Shown piece by piece: positions 11,604-23,850 of a stretch of 64,000 bases of DNA. Both the position numbers and the translations under genes were made by a program. Every line of letters starts with the position of its first letter. The stretch's first letter is position 1. This DNA is from Panorpa germanica (lineage: Eukaryota > Arthropoda > Insecta > Mecoptera > Panorpidae): the NCBI GenBank assembly GCA_963678705.1, contig OY783223.1, forward strand, positions 3,782,001 to 3,846,000, given 5' to 3'. The notes under the pieces are model-generated. The model had not been told where the DNA came from. It saw nothing but the letters and a program-made list of their open reading frames with translations, and searched no databases.

Positions 11604-11756
11604 GAGGTATCACTCATATGCGTCTCTGTTGTATAAAAGAGATGAAAATCTGCGAACGTGACGTATCATACCTTGGAATTTTCTATACCGTTGTATCACT
11701 TTAATAATGAATGTGAAAAAATGCCGTTTTTAATAGTTAATATCTCCTAGAATATA
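11604..11756 (+). mobile_element. A-element variant-core fragment
   Basis: Contains TCTGTTGTATAAAAGAGAT and a GTGACGTATCAT stretch, then a diverged copy of the A-element right-half sequence (CACTTTAATAATGAATG, AATATCTCCTAGAATATA). No termini remain. The same arrangement recurs at 40330-40490. Confidence 0.55.
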
Positions 11757-12751
11757 GCTATAGCTATATTTAATAACTATAGGTTTAAAAAAATATTAGG
11801 AATGCATACCCCCCCACCCTCTTCCCCCCCATTTAATAATATTATTTACATGTTTCTGATCCCCACTGTGAGATAATATCAAATCCGCATGCAAGAACTG
11901 TAGCAAAAACAACATAACCTCATTTTGACATGGTCATTTCTTGATAAAAACCCCAACAATAGATGTTATCAACACGAATTTTCCACTAAGATAAAACCTA
12001 TACCCATCGAATGTTATTATCAGAGATAATGCCTATCGAAAATCCCTATCGATGATTAACACACGTCTATTGTAAATAGGACCTTGCGTTTCGTGTCTTG
12101 ATCACCAGTCTAGACAAAAACCCGTTGCTGGGGACTGGTGATATCCAGATACGCATATCTCATAAAACACGAGCTGAAATATTGTTATTCCTGGTTAGAA
12201 TGGTTACGAAATATGTGGATTAGATATGAATTGTAGCTATCACTGCACCTTGAGACGTATTGTTCTCTTGGTTTGGTCCAGTTTGAACCGGATTAGACCT
12301 CCAAAGGCTCAGGTGTGATAGATCGATAAATATAGTGTTAATGGATAATTGGATTACAAAGTATTTGAAATATTTGTTTGTATATTTGTAATTTGAATGT
12401 ATGTATATATACTACATACATTGTTTATATCTATTTAAAGATTTTGAAGTATGTTTCAATATTTAGAAATTTGTGGAAACACGATATGAAAGAGTGTTGT
12501 TATGGAATCTATGAACAATTATCAAGTATGGTAGATAATGTAGAAATGTTTTGTAAATAAAATTACATTGATTACATTTTTGCGTGTTATTCAAGTTGAT
12601 ATATAATTACTATAGTAATAGAAAGTACTGCTTTTGCACCTTAAGACACGGTTTTGTCATTTACCGCTTGTTCTACGCTTTCTTGAAGCTTGCATTTAAA
12701 TAAAGGAGGTTTGTACACGGAGCTGCAACATGTGTTCTGTTTATGCGTTAT
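11757..12751. other. Intergenic, no gene seen
   Basis: AT-rich DNA with a short C-rich tract at about 11806-11832. I see no coding sequence or repeat that I can name. Confidence 0.4.
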
Positions 12752-13366
12752 TTGACCAACTTTTTTTTTCAAAATTTAGGATTTCGTTTTTCGATTCATA
12801 AATAAGTTACCAAGGTTAGCCTATATACAAAATTTCAACTTTCTAGCACAATTTTTACTCTCGGCAAATACTGCCCCCGTGCCCCCAAATAAAATTTTGA
12901 AATTTTGAATTTTCTTTTATTAATAATATACTTAATTATTTTAGAATCCAAAATATGAATTTTCTCCAAAGTTCTCTACCGGGCCCCCGAATTTCTTCAA
13001 CCCCCCTTTTTCAATTTTTGAATTTCTAATTTTTGAGAAATGTCAGCATTGAATACCTTAATACACATGCAAAATTTCAACTTTCTATCTTTTACGAATT
13101 AAAAGTAATACAGCAAAAAAGGGCTCATTTTTTTTCCAGTTTTTCCAAAATTACGGGTTTCCTGGAAATTCAGGGAAAAATCCGAAGACGCCAAAAGTCT
13201 TAGAATTTTTTTCTCTACGAAATAGGCAATTTTCAAAAACATTGACTGACCCGTTCTGGAGCCACCATACAAAATTCACTACGAAACATATAAGATCATA
13301 AGAATATAAGAATATAAGAACATAAGAATATAAGATCATAAATATACACCTGGGACATTATAATAT
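12752..13366 (-). mobile_element. Helitron-derived fragment (same family as 36966-38890)
   Basis: Carries in the same order the blocks found in the Helitron at 36966-38890: CGATTCATAAATAAGTTACC, CAACTTTCTAGCACAATTTT, runs of C (TACCGGGCCCCCGA), TCCAGTTTTTCCAAAATTACG, and at the right a stuttering ATAAGAATATAAGAA tract ending GACATTATAATAT. The CTAG terminus is absent, so it is truncated at its 3' end (left side here). Confidence 0.65.
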
Positions 13367-13530
13367 CTGCTTTATAAGAGAGATAGAAAATCGTCGGATG
13401 ACGTCGGTGACGTATAGTGTATTGGAATTTTTTTTACGTAAATACAAGGAGTTATTAACAGATAATTGAACATTTGAGGTTCTGGTAGCCAACTTTATCA
13501 AAATATAGTACAGTTTTATAGAAATTATTA
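13367..13530 (+). mobile_element. A-element right-end fragment, variant core
   Basis: Begins within TTATAAGAGAGATAG and GTCGGTGACGTATAG (variant core), then GGAGTTATTAACAGATAATT through ATAGAAATTA. The terminal TIR is lost. The adjoining Helitron fragment probably inserted into it, as at 36420-38934. Confidence 0.6.
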
Positions 13531-14225
13531 GGTCTTGGTTCCTATTTAATAAATGTATATAACGTTAGTACAAAAATATCGTGAAAACATCCAAGTCATT
13601 AATAAAACAGCATCTAGAACTGTAGCGGACAATTTATGTAAAAAATGTCATTAAATTAAAATGTTTAACAGAAAGAATTCATGCATGCAAAGAAGATAAG
13701 AAGGTTTTTGATAAAATAGGTCGATACTTGCTTACGAACTGGATTAAACTGGTATGAATTCTGATAAACAAATTAATATCTATTTATAATTTTATTATTC
13801 AGAGCTATAAAATAACTTAATGCTTAATAAGAATCCTTCAAATATTGTTCTTATTTGCTTAAACAAGTAACAATGTATATTTAATTATAAGAATTGTGTA
13901 TTAAGAATAGCATACTAATCAGGCGCGGATTGAAGTAAACACCATATTTATTATAACATTTATTTCATTATAAAAACAGAGAATTTAATCTCTCTTCTTC
14001 TTAATTTGTATAATAATGAACTATTAGATCGATAAAGATACAGAAGCATTCTTTAATCCGGCATGTTATGGTTCGGTGTAGTGATTATTGACAAATGCTT
14101 GAAGTAAATTTTGTACATCAAAACCAATACCTTCAGGCAAAGGCCTTGATATTAAAATCGCCTGAAATTTTAAACGTGCTAACGTAGATTTCTGTATTAT
14201 TTAACGTATTATCTTTTGACCAGTA
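13531..14225. other. Intergenic, no gene seen
   Basis: AT-rich DNA without long frames or recognised repeats. Confidence 0.35.
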
Positions 14226-14456
14226 GAGGCATCCATAAATTACGTCACACGCAAAGGGGTGAGGGGGGTGTTCCAGAAATTGCGACTAGGAGAAGAGGGA
14301 TTAGGAGCTTACATTTTAAAAAATGTGTCGTTGCAAAAGAATGTCATTTATTATAATTACAAAAATTTAATTGAAATGTGTAATACCACGCGAAGTGGAG
14401 TGGGAGGGGGGTCAATATTTCAGGAAATTTGTGTGACGTAATTTTTAGATGACCCC
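14226..14456. mobile_element. C-element: short TIR element (231 bp)
   Basis: Left end GAGGCATCCATAAATTACG followed by TCACAC; right end GTGTGACGTAATTTTTAGAT followed by GACCCC. The ends are imperfect inverted repeats of about 30 bases with G-rich subterminal runs. It shares its terminal motif (TCCATAAATTACGT) with the larger element at 20210-21051. No coding potential; non-autonomous. Confidence 0.65.
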
Positions 14457-15324
14457 ATATTATTTTTCTAAGTTTAACATAATCTGTTCCATAGTCATTA
14501 AATAAATGCAAAAGACATTAAAAATCTTTTGGTAATATATTGATTTAATATGTAACAAAACAAAATCTTGCATAAAAAGGTTTATTACCGTCATATTTAT
14601 ATCAAATGATAACTTTTGTAATGTAACTTTACATTATGTTACTCTAAAAAATGTTACATTACGTTAAATTAACCTTAAATATACATAACTGTGTTGTACG
14701 GAAAATAATCAATAAAATAATTTTAGTTTATAAATATTTAGAATTATTATGATCACTATTTCTTCAAATATTGCGTCAATTTTTACAGTCACTCAAAGAT
14801 AAGCAAAAGATTTAAATAGAAACAAATATTGAAAAAAACAACAGGTGTATGCAACCATTTATATACGTACAATATATTAATTCTAGTTGAATTACAAAGT
14901 CACTTACAAAAAACAAAACAAAATCATATTCACACTGAACAGACTGGTTTTATTTTTAGTGTTTTTCTGTGTGTCCCATAAAAATTATAAACATGATAAA
15001 CAACAACTGACAAGCGCAAATGTTCACAAAAAACAAAACTGTGCGTTCAAACCAAACAGATTAAAAAACAACAACAAACGTGTTTTCTTTTAATCTTACC
15101 GACTTCAGATGAGAATGTGTTGTGTTTACAGTTTTTAAAGACAAAAATGTTTTAAGAACTGTCTCTTTGTGTTTTTGTTTAGAAAAACAAGTTTTTGTTT
15201 ATGTTTTATTGAACTGTTTCTCTGATATGAAACCGACATAAACACATTTTCTATCTAACAATATTATGAACTAAAGTAAGACCTGTATCTAACGTACATT
15301 TTGTGTTTAGCGCACTGTAATCTT
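14457..15324. other. Intergenic, no gene seen
   Basis: AT-rich, with a stretch of ACAAAAAAC and GTTTTT motifs at 14890-15210. No gene or named repeat recognised. Confidence 0.35.
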
Positions 15325-15956
15325 AATGGGCTTGTGTCCTATGTCTTAATTTCTATAAAAGTGTACTATATATTGATAAAGTTGGTTACTAGAACCTCAA
15401 ATGTTCAATTATTTTTTAATAACTCCTTATATGTTAAGAGATATTAACAATTAAAAAAGTCATTTTGTCTCTTTAATTATTAAAGGGATTCAACGTTGTA
15501 CACATTCCAAGTGCATGTGACATCACAATCCTTGTGTAAGGTCACCAACCTTACAGCTCATAAATCTCTACTATATGTATTTATATATCAAAATATTATT
15601 TACAGCTATTTCAAGGAACAATCAAATTCCAATATTATGTCTGCCTTAGCAGGGTTAAATAAAATAAAAACTTATTATTGTTTGATTTGACCTGATTATT
15701 TGACTACCAACAGCTGCAAAACATTACCACAGCACTGACCTACTCAACAAATAACTGACGTTAAAATGCATTTCACGTCATACAAATATGGCCGACCATT
15801 TCTAGCGCTAAAACTACAATTTAAACTTTTAATTGCTCTATCTCCGTCAATGTTTAGATATTTAATAAAATAGACACGCCAATACACATTTATTAACATC
15901 AATTTCAATTAACAATTGAGAAAACGATCACTAAAAAATGAGGACACAAGCCCATT
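15325..15956 (-). mobile_element. A-element, complete (632 bp)
   Basis: Both TIRs are perfect. The outer flanks happen to give TTAATGGG and CCCATTAA, but other complete copies lack the outer TT/AA, so TTAA is not the general target. Confidence 0.88.
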
Positions 15957-16496
15957 AACACATTTACTAAAAATTAGATTAGAAATTGTTTAGCTATTCA
16001 TTTACGTCATTAGGTAAAAGTGAGATAGCACGACACGACCCTTGCCGATTAAAACACGAACCTTGCATTTAAAACCTCGCTAATATCGTAAAAGCATTTC
16101 GTTATTAAAACCTGTTTTTAAAAAATTGTTGACATCTGTCAAATGAAACGTACGAGTCTCGAACACTAACCTATAAAATGTTCATTTTATTTTGAATATG
16201 TCTTATCTCAGTTATCAGCGTTATCTAAATACAAATCCAGTTTGAGTTGGATTTTATGGAAACAGCCAGAATCCTTGGGGGGTTATTTAGTATTTTTATA
16301 TCATTAAAGTTTCTTAATTATGTAAAAAGCAAATCAAACCAGTGCTTTGACTATATCATGTCACCTTTATCTTGATCCCACGTAACCCCAGAGTCACCCC
16401 AGTTGATAATTAGTGGCTAAGGAGTTAATTAACACATATTCTAGTATCTGTATGTTGTAGATAGTGTATTTGTGTTATATATGTCTGCTTGACTGC
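15957..16496. other. Intergenic, no gene seen
   Basis: AT-rich spacer between two A-elements. No coding sequence or recognised repeat. Confidence 0.35.
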
Positions 16497-17022
16497 AATG
16501 GGCTTGTGTCCTATGTCTAAATTTCTATAAAAGTGTACTATATATTGATAAAGTTGGCTACCAGAACCTTAAATGTTCAATTATTTTTTAATAACTCCTT
16601 ATATGTTAGGAGATATTAACAATTAAAAAAGTCATTTTGTCCTTTTAATTATTAAAGGGATTCAACGTTGTAGAACATATCTCACGTCCGCTATGTTGCT
16701 ATCTCTTTTATACAACAGAGCGTAAAAGAGATAGTATATGCATGACAGAACTCTGACAAGTTTGCAGCTCATAAATCTCTGCTATATGTATTTATATATC
16801 AAATATTATTTACAGCTCTGTCGAGGAACAATAAAATTTCAATATTATGTCTGCCTTAGCAGGGTTAAATAAAATAAAAACTTATTATTTTTGCTAACTA
16901 ACGCATGTGTACTAGATACACAGGACTAGCGCTAAAACAACAATTTAACAATTTTTACATTGAGATATTTAATAAAATAGACACGTCAATACACATTTAT
17001 TACCATCAAGTTCAATTAAACT
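16497..17022 (-). mobile_element. A-element with hairpin variant core, left end lost
   Basis: The right TIR is at 16497. After the usual AACGTTG junction near 16670 the standard core is replaced by a segment with a perfect 12-bp hairpin (CTATCTCTTTTA at 16699-16710, TAAAAGAGATAG at 16723-16734). Standard sequence resumes at CAGCTCATAAATCTCTGC. The GACGTTAAAATGC segment is deleted, and the element stops near 17022 before the left TIR. Confidence 0.75.
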
Positions 17023-17182
17023 CTATTTAATTTACATACCTGTTATATTTCATCATGTTTCTGTGGATACCTTCTATGCCTTATTTAAACTCTAAGCCGA
17101 TTAAGTTAATTTCTTTTCCACTTCGCGATAGGAATTGTAACTGGATATAAATGATTCAAGAGATATTTATGCATATGTGAAT

Positions 17183-17500
17183 CTATATTGGCGTTTTTAT
17201 TTTATTAAATATCTAAATGTTGACGGAGATATAACAATTAAAAATTTGAATTGTAGTTTTAGCGCTTCAGATGTCGACCATGTTTATGACGTCACATGTC
17301 GCACTATTCAGGTATATAAGAGTTCAGTGTTAAGTATGACGTTAGATATAATGGAATGTTGTATAACGTTGAATCCTTTTAATAATTAAAGGGAAACAAT
17401 GACTATTTTAATTGTTAATATCTCTTAACATATAGCTAGCAAACTTTATCAATATATCGCACAGTTTTATAGAAATTAAGACATAGGACACAAGCCCATT
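17183..17500 (+). mobile_element. Short A-element variant (left end lost)
   Basis: Runs from TATTGGCGTTTTTATTTT to a perfect right TIR at 17500. The middle is shortened: after TTTATGACGTCACATG it passes via AGAGTTCAGTGTTAAGTATG directly to AACGTTGAATCC. It resembles the copy at 35663-35992. Confidence 0.75.
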
Positions 17501-18345
17501 ACAAAGTTTTAATTTCCAATACTTGTTATATAAATAACAATAATATCCAAGTCCTATATATCAAGATGGACCACAAAGGAATGCATCCTACGACCAAATA
17601 ATACTACTGTAATAAACTTCATTATTTTCTTCTATCTATTTTGATTCTGGCTTTCTGAGGAACACCTCCAAGTGTTTCCCAGTGGGGGTAACCTCCGCGG
17701 TGCCACTGTCAAATATAGCGCGAAGAATCACGTGATAGTATACCGTCACCTCCAAAGGACGGTGCAAGAAGGCTAATATTAGTACAATGCATCTCAGCTG
17801 CATTTAAATAGGTTTATTACATTTGCCAGAAAAAAGAAAAGAAGATTCACATGATCTAGTGCTTTGTATATAAAAAATATCTTACGTATAGCTGCTAGTT
17901 TTCCTATAATGAAGATAGTATTAAATAAAGTAATTGTGTTTGACTACCAACTACGCTCGACCGATACATTTAGTAGGTTTGAATCTTTCCTAAGTATTTA
18001 TGGTTTACTATAAATCAGGCGGATATATTTTAATAGGTGTTAAACACATCCGGAAAGTGTTTATGCTCCGATAATGCTTGATATAGTAACAGTATTATTG
18101 AAAGTATTAGATCACATTCTAGTTTCATTCTAAACCTATTTCAGTAATAATTTTGTTCAGCTTCTAGCTGAAAGAATGATGGTCTAATCTCTAATAAGTA
18201 TTTTTAGTTGCCTACCAATCAGGCTCACCATTCTCACTGGAATATATTATACATGAAATCTACTAGTATTTATGACCAGTTATCTATCTATTAAACTTCT
18301 TTGTTATTATAATAAATTAATGCATAAATCCCTTCACTTATCGTG
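17501..18345. other. Intergenic, no gene seen
   Basis: AT-rich DNA. A somewhat GC-richer patch at 17640-17770 (CCTCCAAGTGTTTCCCAGTG) has no long frame. Nothing recognised. Confidence 0.35.
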
Positions 18346-18949
18346 AATGGGCTTGTGTTCTCATTTTTTAGTGGTCAATTTTTCAATAGTTGATTGAAAT
18401 TGATGTTATCTAAATATTGACGGAGATATAGCAATTAAAAATTTGAATTGTAGTTTTAGCGCTAGAAATGGTCGGCCATATTTGTATGACGTGAAATGCA
18501 TTTTAACGTCAGTTATTTGTTGAGTAGGTCAGTGCTGTGGTAATGTTCTGTAGCTGTTGGTACTCAAACAATCAAGTCAAGTCAAAGAATAATAAGTTTT
18601 TACTTTATTTAACCCTGCTAAGGCAGACATAATATTGAAATTTGATTGTTCCTTGAAATAGCTGTAAATAATATTTGATATTTTGATATATAAATACATA
18701 TAGCAGAGATTTATGAGCTGTAAGGTTGGTGACCTTACACAACGATTGTGATGTCACATGCACTTGGAATGTGTACAATGTTGAATCCCTTTAATAATTA
18801 AAGAGACAAAATGACTTTTTTAATTGTTAATATCTCTTAACATATAAGGAGTTATTAAAAAATAATTGAACATTTGAGGTTCTAGTAACCCACTTTATCA
18901 ATATATAGTACATTTTTATAGAAATTAAGACATAGGACACAAGCCTATT
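18346..18949 (+). mobile_element. A-element, near-complete (604 bp)
   Basis: Left TIR with one change (GTGTTCT), right TIR ACACAAGCCTATT. It lacks the AATAAATGTGTATTGGCGTG segment near the left end. Confidence 0.85.
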
Positions 18950-19521
18950 ACTTTACCAACCCTAGCTAATATAAGAATTTTAAACATTCTTATAAAAACA
19001 ATAATTTACTTAAGGTCATATTTCATTTTAATATGCTCTTGCAATTTCTTTCTTTCTGAAGGCCGCTATCTGGTTTATTTTTAACACGTCTGCTATAGTG
19101 TTGATTTGTTTCGAGCGTTTCAGAATTTGAGCAAGATACCACCTGCAGAGATGCTTCACATGCATTGGATAGGGGTGTAGCCATAGATGGCATAAAAATG
19201 TTATTATAAAAACAGTGTCAAAAATAATGTTATAGATGATGAAAAAATATATAAAGGGGCTAATTTTGCAGTTAGATTACCAGTTAAATGTTCTTTATAG
19301 TAAGTAAACAAAATTTAAAAAACTGTTCTTGTTTTGCTGTTTCTTTTATTTTAAATTTTAGGTTGCAAACAAAGTATAGCATATTGCATTATACGTAATC
19401 ATTTCCAGCATATGTTTTGTTTAAATTATAGAAGTATGTTGACTGCAAAGTAAACCTAAAACTATTAGTAATGTTTCTAATCAATATAAAAATCCTACCT
19501 ACGGTTTGCCGAAAATAAAAA
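18950..19521. other. Intergenic, no gene seen
   Basis: AT-rich DNA without long frames or recognised repeats. Confidence 0.35.
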
Positions 19522-19842
19522 TCTTAATATATATAAATTACGTGTCACGTTGTTTGTCCGTGTTTGTCCGCGATGGACTCCTAAACTACTTAACCGATTT
19601 TAATCAAATTTGTACACCGTGTGCAGTTTGATCCAACTTGAAAGATAGGATAGCTTACATCTCAATTTATTTATCTTATTGCAAATTATTTGTCTATTAA
19701 TTATCTGTATATGACATATGACATCTGGCGACGATGATGGCGACATCTGTTGACTAGATTGAGTAAATATTCAATAGATGGCGCTATGTAATGTAATATG
19801 ACAAAAACTTTAGTCACAGCAACGCGTGGCCGGGACAGCTAG
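19522..19842 (+). mobile_element. Non-autonomous Helitron-like element (321 bp)
   Basis: Starts TCTTAATATATATAAATTAC and ends GGGACAGCTAG, preceded by an ACGCGT-containing stem region. It is flanked by A on the left and T on the right, which is the known Helitron signature (5' TC, 3' CTRR, insertion between A and T, no target duplication). The internal segment ACTACTTAACCGATTTTAAT is a motif I associate with short insect Helitrons. No Rep/helicase coding sequence. Confidence 0.65.
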
Positions 19843-20209
19843 TAATTATATAAAACATAATATTTTGTTTTAAATAAAGTGTATTTAATTGAGGCACAAC
19901 GCATGCGTACTAAATACATTCAAAATAAAAACTTAAAACACTGCAAGAAACGCATATCCTGTTCCCTTACTAAAACATACAATAAAAACTAAAACTTAAA
20001 ATTAAAACAGTATGTGGGAATATTACTTTTGGCTAAATAAACGGAAGTTAGTTAATTGTAACTGGAAGAAATGGTATTTTGCTAAAACTAGTTTAAATGT
20101 AGAAATCTAATTTGAGAGTTACTAAGTTTTTGAAGAAAATTGATGGCTATAGAGCCCCATTAATTTGTTCGAGCAAAGGCCCTTTCAAAACATAATGTGG
20201 GACGTATTT
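19843..20209. other. Intergenic, no gene seen; possible degenerate B-element
   Basis: An AT-rich stretch with TTAATTGAGGCACAAC near 19888 and ACAGTATGTGGGAATATTAC near 20010, weakly resembling the two ends of the B-element family (22289-22754). No gene. Confidence 0.35.
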
Positions 20210-21051
20210 GGGGGCGTCCATAAATTACGTGAGGTGTTTTTTTAAATTTTCTGTACCTCCCTCCCCCCCTGGTGAGATGTCGTGAGATTTTATTCAACCC
20301 CCTCCCCCATCCCCCAATCTCACGTGAGATTTTTCAAAATGTGGGTTTTTTACGTAAACGCGTTGGATTGTTATTGTAAAAAGAAAAAAAATCGATACAC
20401 TACTGGTATTAAAGGGACTTTAGCATTTATTATATATCTGAGTTCTGGTGGGCGTGAATTTAAATTTAGTTCTATCCTATTGGTATCGGCATCCGTGTCC
20501 ATGATTCACTGAAATACAAACATAAACTGCATGCAGAACATACCCATGTCGCCGATAGATTTCATTTGACTCGTATTGCACCGTAACAACAAGCGATCTT
20601 AGGTATCCCCTCCAGTCTGTGGCGGCTTTTTGCATTTACAAAGGTTCGGATAGGGTATCGTTGTAGTAGTGGTAACGCTTGGATAAAATTCGCCTTTATT
20701 CGGTTCTACTGTGCGAGATAGTGCCGTCCGTATTCGGACGGCTTTGTAGCGTGCAGTCTGAGAGCTCCAGAGCGATCTCATTACATTTACATGGTTCGGA
20801 TAGGTAAAGCGTAGTAGCCCGTATACGTCCGGCAGAAATTCGCTTAAATACGGTCCCATACTGAGACAGGCCTTAAGCATGTACAATCTAGATTAAATGG
20901 ACCAAAATAGTATAATTTTTTTTTGTTTCAATCAGAAAAAAAATTGCGTGATATTTGCCGAAACCCCCCCTCTCTCCAACGGAAGATTAGATGAGATTTG
21001 ACTCGACCCCCTCCCCCCCTTAAACATCTCACGTAATTTATGGACGCCCCC
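20210..21051. mobile_element. C-element: long TIR element with GC-rich interior (842 bp)
   Basis: The ends GGGGGCGTCCATAAATTACG and CGTAATTTATGGACGCCCCC are perfect inverted 20-mers. CT/C-rich runs containing CTCCCCCC lie just inside both ends. The flanking bases TTT occur on both sides. The interior (20600-20880) is unusually GC-rich and carries two related about 90-bp segments sharing GGTTCGGATAGG and a TACG-type core (20630-20710 and 20780-20860). A third related segment lies outside at 9150-9222. The 95-codon minus-strand frame here has no recognisable domain. Confidence 0.75.
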
Positions 21052-22288
21052 TTTCCAGCATGTAACACTTTTACACAAATATTCTTCTAATACAGTTACG
21101 TTTATTTTATGTGTATTTTACATAAATTCGTTATTTGTTACATAAATACTACCATTACTTTATGTAACATCTTTACTTTATGTACATTTTGTGCTATAAC
21201 TATAAATATTTTTAACCACATCAAAGCAGAATAATAATTTCTCGAAAAATCACAAATTAGGACAAAACGCTTAGCTCGATTTTCGAACCACAGTCAAGAA
21301 TCAAGATCACAATACATTAGACGTTAAGAAATGCAAATCTAAGTATTAAATTTTAAAATATTACTTCAAGAAAATTATATTTTATTTCATATATTAACAA
21401 TTAAACTTACCAATATTAAAATACACTTTTCTATAAAAAATCCACAATCAAATTTTTGATAAACACTTAATTATTGTAAAATTAACTTAACATTATTAAT
21501 TATTAGAATAAATTTAATAAGAATTTGGTTCAGAATCACAAAAATATTAAACAAAATATTTGAAAATAACGCGTGTATGCTACGTCAACATATATGTAGC
21601 AGCAGTTGCCGTTCGTCGATGGTTAGGAACTATGAGAGAAGAAGACACCGACACTTGCATAACATATGGTAACAATGTATGACTGTATGCGTTTAATATA
21701 AGTGTGTGAGTGTTTTGTTTGGTGGACCCTCTGTGTGTAATCAGTGAGCCGTGTAAACGAAAGAGAAACGTTAGAATTTATAGAGTTTTAGAAAAGAAAT
21801 TAGATAAAGTTCACTGCTTCTTAGATATTAAGCTTTACAACCTTAGAATTGTGCGTGGATGCCATGTATTTGAGGCTGGAAATAGTAACACACACATCAC
21901 TTGAACAAGAAGAAGAATTGTAACTAGTAAGAATGAAATTTGGGTCCAGAAGTGTCCCAAGAAACTTGTTTGAATTATGATTGTGACAAGATACATTTGA
22001 GTTCGTATGGAGCTAAGAATTAAAGATGGCCTCCACAGATTTGCATTAGTCTCAGTACGCCATTGTTTGGGTCAAGAAGAAATAAAACACAATACTTTGC
22101 AGACAATCGATAGTACTAAAGTATCAACAAATAGCTCATATTCGAAACCATGATATCAGCTGTTCACATAATACAGTGGTAAGATGCATTTGTTGCTTAT
22201 AAACAAAGCAAAAGATCAGAATGTTAAAAATTCGAATGGATTTCTAAAAAATAAAAGCTTTTAAAACTAAAAATAATTGCAAACTATT
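21052..22288. other. Intergenic, no gene seen
   Basis: AT-rich. A short open frame at 21710-21904 and the GAAGAAGA-containing stretch around 21905 show no recognisable domain or splice context. I call no gene. Confidence 0.35.
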
Positions 22289-22754
22289 AAGTATCATTCC
22301 CTGTCACTGCTTTAATTTTATTTTGTATTTAATTTATCAATCACGGTCATTCACAGTACCATTTTTAATTTAATTTATTTTTTAAGCTTTCTTAGTTTTG
22401 TTAGGACCTTACAAGGTCCAATGTTTTAAACTAAAAATATTAAATTAAGAAAAACTATATTATATTATAATCTCCAAAATGTTAAAAACATGTCAAAATG
22501 CAGTAGGATTTACTTTTAAAAGAAGTTTAATGTCAGTTTCTATTACTAATTGTTATTAAAAATAGCTATTTTAATTATTTCACATACAATTTTGTCAAAA
22601 TTTATATTACTAACAGTGCATACGCACCAACTAAATTAACTAAACTTAAATTGAAACACAAAAAGGAATGCTTAAACGAAAACTTAAGTTCTAGATTACA
22701 ATATTAAATAAAAAAGTAAATTAAATATCAAAACAGTGAGTTGGAATTGAGGCA
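22289..22754 (+). mobile_element. B-element: TIR element (about 466 bp)
   Basis: Left end AAGTATCATTCCCTGTCACT, right end CAGTGAGTTGGAATTGAGGC, an imperfect inverted repeat of the consensus AAGTMTCATTCCCACTCACTG. The interior is AT-rich, with TTAGGACCTTACAAGGTCC near the middle and no coding frame. Two further copies are at 43886-44387 and 53521-54002. Confidence 0.7.
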
Positions 22755-23229
22755 TTATATATTATCAAACCAACGTAAATGTACGTTGTCTTAGTAATAA
22801 TGCAACTAAAATAACCCTCTGATACTAAAGAAGGGCCAATAGAAGGGCCGACGGTGCATGGGGGCATTACACAACGCGTAACACATAAGGGGAGAGTAGA
22901 ATCCTTATTTTCGAGGTTAGAATTTGGGACTATGCAACGTTAGACAATTATTGAAGGATGCACAGGAAAACAATGTACCTCCTAAGGGCTACAGAAAGTA
23001 TAATAGTTTTATAATTTTATGGGTTACAAGGTCCTGGTTTAAACCGTTCAATTTTAGTTGCTAAATATTTGCGTGGAAGAATTGTTGCCTTATGTTTTGA
23101 TGCAGGCGTTTGCAGTTAGATATTCGCTTAACTAGAGATTTCAATAGCAGATTAATATGAGGTGGTTTTAAAATTTGATTTGTATATAGTTGATTTACAT
23201 TTATAGAGCACCAATTATGAGTAATAAAC
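22755..23229. other. Intergenic, no gene seen
   Basis: A mixed-composition spacer with a short GC-richer patch near 22830-22900. No gene or named repeat. Confidence 0.35.
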
Positions 23230-23850
23230 AATGGGCTTGTGTCCTATGTCTTAATTTCTATAAAAGTGTACTATATATTGATACAGTGGGTTACTAGAAC
23301 CTCAAATGTTCAATTATTTTTTAATAACTCCTTATATGCTAGGAGATATTAACAATTAAAAAAGTCATTTTGTCTCTTTAATTATTAAAGGGATTCAACG
23401 TTGTACACATTCCAAGTGCATGTGACATCACAATCCTTGTGTAAGGTTAACAACCTTACAGATCATAAATCTCTACTCTATGTATTTATATATTAAATTA
23501 TCAAATATTATTTACAGCTATTTTAAGGAACAATCAAATTTCTATCTGAATTTCTGTCTGCCTTAGCAGGGTTAAATAAAATAAAAACTTATTATTCTTT
23601 GATTTGACTACCAACAGCTACAGAACATTACCACAGCACTGACCTACTCAACAAATAACTGACTTTAAAATGCATTTCACGTCATACAAATATGGCCGAT
23701 TATTTCTAGCGCTAAAACAACAATTCACACTTTTAATTGCTATATCTCCGTCAATATTTAGATATTTAATAAAATAGACACGCCAATACACATTTATTAA
23801 CATCAATTTCAATCAACAATTGAAAAATCGACCACTAAAAAATGAGGATA
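23230..23850 (-). mobile_element. A-element, left TIR decayed (about 621 bp)
   Basis: The right TIR at 23230 is perfect. The left end reads AAAAAATGAGGATATAATAG, so the last dozen bases of the left TIR are mutated or deleted. Confidence 0.85.

Noticed and set aside
15325-15956. TTAA target duplication for the A-element
   Set aside because: This copy reads TTAATGGG...CCCATTAA, but other complete copies have different bases outside AAT/ATT, so the match is by chance.
20599-20886. 95-codon minus-strand frame in the GC-rich interior of the C-element
   Set aside because: No recognisable domain; openness is explained by higher GC content and it lies inside a TIR element.
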